Translations under genes and position numbers: made by a program
Shown: positions 48,344 to 53,439 of the stretch, piece by piece
Layout: each line of letters opens with the position of its first letter
How positions within the stretch are numbered: the stretch's first letter is position 1
The notes under the pieces: generated by a model
The model's database searches: none
Told to the model about the DNA's origin: nothing
The model's input: only the letters and a program-made list of their open reading frames with translations
DNA from: Caulobacteraceae bacterium
GTDB taxonomy: Bacteria > Pseudomonadota > Alphaproteobacteria > Caulobacterales > Caulobacteraceae
Reading direction: 5' to 3'
Assembly (NCBI GenBank): GCA_947441065.1
Contig: CANESI010000015.1
Coordinates: 1 to 53,439 of the forward strand
DNA length: 53,439 nt

Positions 48344-49432
48344 TTAATAGCCGAGGATTTTTGCATAGCGGTCGCGATGGAACGCCTGGTTGCCGAAGGC
48401 CGCTTCGGCCGCACGCGCACGCTTCAGATAGAAGCCGGCGTCGTGGGCATCGGTCATGCCGATGCCACCATGCATCTGAACCATTTCGTTAGATACCAGA
48501 TGGAAGGTGTCACCCATTATCGTCTTGGCTAGGCTCACCAGTTGTGCCGCTTCGGGGCTGTCCGTGTCGATCGCTGCCAGTGCGGCTTCAACGGCCGAGC
48601 GCGAAAGTTCCAGATCGGTGAACATCTTGGCCGCACGGTGTTGCAGGGCTTGGAACGAGCCGATCACTTGGCCAAATTGTACCCGGACCTTGAGGTAGTC
48701 GAGCGTAATCTCGAAGGCTTGCAGGGCCGAGCCCAGCATCTCTGCGGCGACGCCGGCTCGGGCGCGGTCTAGCACCTTTTCCAAAGTGGCCTCACCGCCT
48801 GCGAGCGGCTCGGCAGCCGCGCCGTTGAACTCAATGTCGCCCGCGCCGCGACTGTCGGCCAGCGACAGCTTGGTGCGCTTCACACCCGGGTCGTTGGCCT
48901 TCACCAAGTAAAGACCGATGCCGTCCGCACCCTTTGCAGAAACGATCAATAGGCTGGCCGCCATGCCCTCCAGCACGAAGGTCTTATTGCCGGTGATCTT
49001 TCCAGCTATGAAGGTCGTGGAGACCTTGTCGGGGGCGTGGCGCGAACCTTCGTCGATCGCTAGGGTGGCGATGGTTGAGCCTTCAGCGATTTGCGGGAGC
49101 CAGAGCGATTTTTGCGTATGGGACCCACCCAGTACCAGCGCGCTGGCCGCCGCTAGGCCTGAGGCGAGAAGGGGAGAGGCCGTCAAGGTGCGGCCCAACT
49201 CTTCCAAGATCAGGCCCATGGACAGATAGCCGAAATCTGAGCCGCCATATTCCTCCGGTATGATCACTCCGGCCCAACCCATCTGGGCCATGTCGTTCCA
49301 AGCCGCCAAGTCATAGCAAAGCTCTGACGCACTATCGCGCATCTTGCGCAAGGCCGTGACGGGGCTCTTCTCCTGGACCCAGCTCCTTACTGCGTCGCGC
49401 AGCATGCTCTGTTCTTCGCTCAAAACCGCCAT
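48344..49432 (-). CDS. acyl-CoA dehydrogenase (third, short form)
   Basis: 362 aa, shorter than the other two and of a different subfamily. The N-terminal domain is MLRDAVRSWVQEKSP with MGWAGVIIPEEYGGSDFGY. The C-terminal domain has RVQFGQVIGSFQALQHRAAK (the FAD-contact RxQFGxxIxxFQ motif) and QMHGGIGMTDAHDAGFYLKR. GAGGAAA precedes the ATG. It is 35 bases downstream of 49468-50652 on the same strand. Such long/short pairs often form alpha2beta2 dehydrogenases in degradation of steroid-like side chains and other bulky acyl-CoAs; that assembly is inferred. Confidence 0.9.
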   Translation of the reverse strand: MAVLSEEQSMLRDAVRSWVQEKSPVTALRKMRDSASELCYDLAAWNDMAQMGWAGVIIPEEYGGSDFGYLSMGLILEELGRTLTASPLLASGLAAASALVLGGSHTQKSLWLPQIAEGSTIATLAIDEGSRHAPDKVSTTFIAGKITGNKTFVLEGMAASLLIVSAKGADGIGLYLVKANDPGVKRTKLSLADSRGAGDIEFNGAAAEPLAGGEATLEKVLDRARAGVAAEMLGSALQAFEITLDYLKVRVQFGQVIGSFQALQHRAAKMFTDLELSRSAVEAALAAIDTDSPEAAQLVSLAKTIMGDTFHLVSNEMVQMHGGIGMTDAHDAGFYLKRARAAEAAFGNQAFHRDRYAKILGY

Positions 49433-49467
49433 ATGGTATTTCCTCGTGAAATTCTGCCTGCCGTGCG

Positions 49468-50652
49468 TCAGGCGCGGGCGGGGTCTGGGAGGCCTAAGAT
49501 CCGCTTTGAGACAATATTGCTCTGGATCTCCTGGCTTCCCCCATAGATGGAGGCTGCCTTACCGCCCAGCCAGCCGCGGACCAGCCCAAGCTCCGTGGAC
49601 GTGAAACCATCGCCATTCCAGCCAAGACCGCGATTGCCCAAGATCTCTAGAGCCAGCTCGGCGCGCATCTGCATCACGCTCGATCCTACGTTTTTCATGA
49701 TCGATGTCGTGGCGGATGGACCCTCATTCCCCGTCGCCTCGAGCCTGGATCTTGCGGCGGTGAGTTTCAAAGCGTGGGCCTGCATCTCGAGCCTTATGAT
49801 CCTCGTACGAAGGTCATGGTCTGCAAGCCGTCCGGTCTCATCGGATCCCACATAGTCCCGTGCCAGTTGGGGTAAGTGCGCGCCAACGAACGCGTCTCTG
49901 CCGCTGATGCTTGAGCGCTCAAACTGCAACAGGCGCTTGGCGATGGTCCAGCCAGCGTTGAGGGGGCCAACCAGGTCCTTCTTGGCGGCCTTTACGTCGG
50001 TGAAGAACATTTCGCAGAAGGGGGAATTTCCGGCAATCAGCGAGATTGGACGCACGTCTATGCCCGGCTGATCCATGGGGAACAGGACAAACGAAATCCC
50101 TTCATGCTTCTTGGACGTATCTGTCCGCACCAGACAAAAGCACCAGTCGGCATATTGCGCGCCACTCGTCCAAATTTTCTGGCCGCTGATGACAAAGTGA
50201 TCGCCTTTGTCTTCGGCCTTGCACTGCAAGCTTGCCAAGTCAGACCCGGCCCCTGGCTCAGAAAAGCCCTGACACCATTGAACCTCTGCCTTAGCAATCC
50301 GCGGAATATGCTCCAGCTTCTGGGCCTCGGTTCCGTACTCTAGAAGGGTCGGGCCAAACATCATGATGCCCATACCGCCGATCGGATTGTATGCCCCGAC
50401 CTGAGCCAACTCCTGCGCTAAAATGGCGGCCTGGGCTTCGGACAGACCGCCGCCGCCATAGGCCGCTGGCCAGGTCGGAACGCCCCATCCCTTAGCGCCC
50501 ATCGCGGCCCGCCAGCTTAACTGGTCTTCTGTCAGCGCTACACCGGCCGCTGCAGGAACTGTCCAAGCCAGCCTTGAGGGAAAGTGGGTATTGATCCAGT
50601 CTCGCGCCTGATCACGGAAGAGGGAAGGCTCGTTGGAGACCGGATCGCTCAT
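49468..50652 (-). CDS. acyl-CoA dehydrogenase (second)
   Basis: 394 aa, a close paralogue of 39023-40222: WGVPTWPAAYGGGGLSEAQA, CQGFSEPGAGSDLASLQ, SGQKIWTSGAQYADWCFCLV and the ending QEIQSNIVSKRILGLPDPA all correspond. AAGGA lies before the ATG. First gene of a two-gene unit with the short dehydrogenase. Operator site 6 lies 114 bases upstream. It presumably acts on a CoA intermediate related to that of the first dehydrogenase. Confidence 0.92.
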   Translation of the reverse strand: MSDPVSNEPSLFRDQARDWINTHFPSRLAWTVPAAAGVALTEDQLSWRAAMGAKGWGVPTWPAAYGGGGLSEAQAAILAQELAQVGAYNPIGGMGIMMFGPTLLEYGTEAQKLEHIPRIAKAEVQWCQGFSEPGAGSDLASLQCKAEDKGDHFVISGQKIWTSGAQYADWCFCLVRTDTSKKHEGISFVLFPMDQPGIDVRPISLIAGNSPFCEMFFTDVKAAKKDLVGPLNAGWTIAKRLLQFERSSISGRDAFVGAHLPQLARDYVGSDETGRLADHDLRTRIIRLEMQAHALKLTAARSRLEATGNEGPSATTSIMKNVGSSVMQMRAELALEILGNRGLGWNGDGFTSTELGLVRGWLGGKAASIYGGSQEIQSNIVSKRILGLPDPARA

Positions 50653-50765
50653 CAGTAGGGTCCTTGCTTGAAAGTCGTTTAGCGGGCCTCGCTGGGCCGG
50701 TGATCATGCCAGTTTAGTCAGGGCTCCAGCTTTAGAAAACCTTGTCTACAGCCGAAATATTACAA

Positions 50766-50783
50766 GAACAAGAGTTCCGGTTC
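50766..50783 (-). promoter_or_regulatory. shared operator, site 6
   Basis: GAACAAGAGTTCCGGTTC in the 349-base gap between the dehydrogenase unit and the divergent fusion gene. The gap otherwise shows no gene. Confidence 0.65.
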
Positions 50784-50934
50784 TTTTCTCGGTCGTCGAG
50801 TGGTGCCCAAGTGGGGCGCTCAATCTATCGGCAATTTGTCTTCTGTTTGGTGCGGTGTCTCTGGCCCTAAAACTTAGTCCAACACGACCGCCTTGGCGGC
50901 CCAAACCCTCCTCACCTGGCATCAACCTTGATAT

Positions 50935-50952
50935 GAACCGTAGTTCTGGTTT
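50935..50952 (+). promoter_or_regulatory. shared operator, site 7
   Basis: GAACCGTAGTTCTGGTTT, 49 bases before the GTG of the GST/CoA-ligase fusion. With site 3 it gives the best view of the consensus. Confidence 0.7.
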
Positions 50953-51001
50953 AGTTACATTTTGAAGGGCGGGGCAAGACGACCCAGCAAGAGGTAACCC
51001 A

Positions 51002-53439
51002 GTGATCAGACCCTATCAGATCTTCGGCTCGGAAATGTCGCCCTATTCGGTGAAGGTGCGATCCTACTTCCGTTACAAGGCCATACCCCATGTCTGGACC
51101 CCCCGGGGACCAGACAGCGACGAAGACTATAAGCGGTTCGCCAAGCTAGCGATCGTGCCAACCGTGGCCACGCCCACGGACGAGGGACTGCAGGATTCCA
51201 CGCCGATCCTAGAGCGGCTGGAGGCCGAGTTCCCGGTGCCATCGATCCACCCGGCCGATCCCACCTTGAGCTTCCTGTCAGCGCTGTTTGAGGAGTTCGG
51301 CGATGAATGGGGCAACAAGCTGATGTTTCACCATCGCTGGTATGACCAGATCGATGCCAAGGCTTCGGCCCTGACACTGGCCCGCCTATCGATGCCGTCC
51401 GCTGACGACACCGCAGTGGCTGAGCGAGCCGCTATGATAATCGCGCGGATGACCGGGCGCGGCCATTTTGTCGGCTCTAGCCCTGCGACCGCGCCATTGA
51501 TCCGGGACTATCTGGTCGAGCTGCTCGACCTGCTGGAGATTCACCTCAAAGATCGGACCTATCTGTTCGGTGCCCGCCCGTCCTTTGGTGACTTTGGTCT
51601 TGCCGCCCAACTTTATGAAGCCTCAGTAGACCCTACCTGCGGCGGCATCATCCGGGCCCGCGCCTCCAAGGTGCTGGACTGGTGCTACCGGATGAATGAA
51701 CCGCGCAACGATGGTCCGTTCGAAACTTGGGAAACGCTCGCGCCCACCATGATGCCCCTGTTGGCCTATGTGGGCCGATATTTTCTCCCCTGGGCCGATG
51801 CCAATAGCCGCGCGCTGCAGGCCGCGGACGCAGAGTTCACCGTCCAACTGGCAGGCCGGGCCTATGTCCAGCCGCCGCAGAAGTACCATGCCAAGTCCTT
51901 GGCGGCCCTTAGGGCCAAGAGGGCAGGGGTTTTGGACGCCCGGCTCGATACAATCTTGGCGCAAACCGACTGCGCGCAGTGGCTGGAGACCCGTCCAAGT
52001 ATCAGCCATGCGCACCGCCTAGAGTGCGTCGCCGACATCAGCCGCCTTCACGCTCGTGAACGGCCAAACGCCGTGGCGCTCGACTTTCGCGATCGCCTGA
52101 CCACCTATGCCGAGCTCGATGAGCGGGCCAGCCGGGTCGCCAACGGCCTGCTTGCTCTGGAACAGAAACCAGGCGCGCGGATCGGTTATGTGGGCAAAAA
52201 TCTGGACCGGTTCTGGGACGTGGTGCTGGGGACGTTCAAGTCACGCACCGTGATCGTAGGCCTAAACTGGCGCCTAGCGGCTCCAGAACTGGCCTTTGTG
52301 ATTGGCGACGCGGACTGCGAGGTCCTGTTTGTCGGCGCCGATTTCTACGGTGTGGTCGACCAGATCCTTAGCCAGTTGCCGCAGGTAAAGCAGGTTGTCG
52401 CAATGGAAGGCGGCCATCCCCGCTGGCCGGACTATGAGGCATGGTGTGCCGCCCAGTCGCCGGTCGATCCTCAGCTTGCGTCAGCGGACGACGACGACAT
52501 ACTGCAGGTCTATACTTCGGGCACCACGGGCTTACCCAAAGGGGTGCGTCTGAACAACGCCAATTACCTGTCGCTTTTTCGTAACCCCCCTATCGACGTC
52601 GATCCCTATGGGGACCGCGATGTAATCTTGATCGCCATGCCTTTCTTCCATGTGGCTGGCGTCAATATGGGAATGGGCACGCTTGCCAATGGATCACGCG
52701 GCGTGATCTTGCCAGAGGTCGACCCAAAGGAAATCCTGCGCCTCATTCCAGCCAAGGGGATCACCCAAGCGACGTTGGTGCCGGCCGTGATTATGGCGGT
52801 GACCCAGCAGCCAGAGGCGCGAGAGACCAATTTCTCAACGCTCAAGCGGATCACCTATGGGGGCTCACCCATTCCAGAGGCGGTGCTGCGCGACGCCACC
52901 ACCCTGATGGGCTGCGGTTTTATGCAGGCCTATGGCCTGACCGAAACGACCGGCGGCCCGATCACCTATTTACCGCCAGCCGATCATGATCCGGCCCGCG
53001 GCAAGCTGCGCTCGTGCGGCCGCGCCGCGCCCGGCCGAGAGATCAAGGTGGTGGACGCCGAGGGCCGAACACTCCCGCCGGGACAGGTTGGTGAGATTTT
53101 GATGCGGGCAACCTGCGTCATGAAAGGCTACTGGAAGCGCGATGAGAGCAATATTGAGGCTTTCGACGCGGAGGGCTTTTTCCGATCCGGCGATGCAGGC
53201 TATTTTGATGACGAGGGCTATCTCTACATCCACGACCGGATGAAGGAGATGATCGTCTCCGGTGGCGAGAACATCTATCCGGCCGAGGTAGAAAATGCCA
53301 TTGCCGGTCACCCCGCCGTTCAGGATGTGGCCGTGATCGGTGTTCCTGACGACCGGTGGGGCGAGGCGGTGAAGGCCATCATCGCTTGCAAGGCGGGTAA
53401 GAGCGCCGATGCAGCCGAGATCATCGCCTATGCCCGCGA
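51002..53439 (+). CDS. fusion protein: extended GST-like domain plus AMP-forming acyl-CoA synthetase (3' end missing)
   Basis: One uninterrupted frame from GTG 51002 (AGAGGT upstream) to the window end, 812 residues seen. Residues 1 to about 330 form paralogue 4 of the island's GST-like family: IFGSEMSPYSVKVRSYFRYK, QDSTPILERLEAEFP, FGDEWGNKLMFHHRW, FGARPSFGDFGL, and a tail DTILAQTDCAQWLE that aligns with the C-termini of the free paralogues. After a linker of roughly 15 residues the ligase begins (ADISRLHARERPNAVALDF). Its ATP loop YTSGTTGLPKG is at 504-514, and MPFFHVAGVN, QAYGLTETTG, SGDAGYFDDEGYLYIHDR and SGGENIYPAEVEN follow. The catalytic-lysine end lies beyond the window. I checked the joint codon by codon: no stop and no frame change. 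Confidence 0.9.
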   Translation, partial: MIRPYQIFGSEMSPYSVKVRSYFRYKAIPHVWTPRGPDSDEDYKRFAKLAIVPTVATPTDEGLQDSTPILERLEAEFPVPSIHPADPTLSFLSALFEEFGDEWGNKLMFHHRWYDQIDAKASALTLARLSMPSADDTAVAERAAMIIARMTGRGHFVGSSPATAPLIRDYLVELLDLLEIHLKDRTYLFGARPSFGDFGLAAQLYEASVDPTCGGIIRARASKVLDWCYRMNEPRNDGPFETWETLAPTMMPLLAYVGRYFLPWADANSRALQAADAEFTVQLAGRAYVQPPQKYHAKSLAALRAKRAGVLDARLDTILAQTDCAQWLETRPSISHAHRLECVADISRLHARERPNAVALDFRDRLTTYAELDERASRVANGLLALEQKPGARIGYVGKNLDRFWDVVLGTFKSRTVIVGLNWRLAAPELAFVIGDADCEVLFVGADFYGVVDQILSQLPQVKQVVAMEGGHPRWPDYEAWCAAQSPVDPQLASADDDDILQVYTSGTTGLPKGVRLNNANYLSLFRNPPIDVDPYGDRDVILIAMPFFHVAGVNMGMGTLANGSRGVILPEVDPKEILRLIPAKGITQATLVPAVIMAVTQQPEARETNFSTLKRITYGGSPIPEAVLRDATTLMGCGFMQAYGLTETTGGPITYLPPADHDPARGKLRSCGRAAPGREIKVVDAEGRTLPPGQVGEILMRATCVMKGYWKRDESNIEAFDAEGFFRSGDAGYFDDEGYLYIHDRMKEMIVSGGENIYPAEVENAIAGHPAVQDVAVIGVPDDRWGEAVKAIIACKAGKSADAAEIIAYAR

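Noticed and set aside
26424-53439. The island as a recognisable transposon or integrative element
   Set aside because: No integrase, transposase, tRNA attachment site or flanking direct repeat was found; the repeats lie only at the left side and the right side is outside the window.
27368-53439. Naming the pathway as steroid, bile acid or lignin degradation
   Set aside because: The enzyme families fit several such pathways, but no diagnostic ring-cleavage, ketosteroid or Lig-type gene is present in the window.

Overview
The window reads as part of an alphaproteobacterial chromosome, most likely of the order Caulobacterales. The gene order dnaE-rpsB-tsf-pyrH-frr-uppS-cdsA-dxr-rseP-bamA-skp-lpxD-fabZ-lpxA-lpxI-lpxB, then gltA, gltX, comEC, lexA and trpCDG, is the arrangement I know from Caulobacter relatives. 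LpxI in place of LpxH and SOS boxes of the form GTTC-N7-GTTC also fit this group. GC content looks like the low sixties in percent. No rRNA or tRNA gene, CRISPR array or transposase was recognised.

Region 1 (1-26423) is housekeeping. It opens inside dnaE and continues through translation factors (rpsB, tsf, frr), UMP kinase, undecaprenyl and CDP-diacylglycerol synthesis, DXP reductoisomerase, and outer-membrane assembly and lipid A genes. Many of these genes overlap by 4 bp and are probably co-transcribed. A bidirectional terminator at about 18.2 kb separates this plus-strand run from gltA and gltX on the minus strand. comEC diverges from gltX. lexA (with two tandem SOS boxes) lies downstream of a trpG-trpD-trpC run on the minus strand.

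Region 2 (26424-27367) is a repeat cluster and apparent synteny break. It holds two copies of a 116-117 bp palindromic element with terminal inverted repeats, a 99-bp dispersed palindrome, GC-rich purine/pyrimidine repeats and one small membrane-protein gene.

Region 3 (27368-53439) is an accessory catabolic island. It contains two TonB-dependent receptors, two spinster-type MFS transporters and a secreted sulfatase. It also has three acyl-CoA dehydrogenases, a stand-alone acyl-CoA synthetase, a nitronate-monooxygenase-family flavoprotein and a DUF1330 protein. A TetR regulator and five glutathione-S-transferase-fold proteins complete the set. The last gene, cut by the window end, joins such a GST-like domain in frame to an acyl-CoA synthetase. 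An 18-bp dyad near GAACCGTNGTTCCGGTTY occurs seven times, in front of most transcription units of the island, and the TetR gene lies between two of the sites. My inference is a single regulon that imports an unidentified hydrophobic compound (possibly sulfated), activates it to a CoA thioester, dehydrogenates it, and uses glutathione or a GST-fold protein at one step. The substrate cannot be read from the sequence. A decayed ssb-like gene with its intact terminator lies inside the island.
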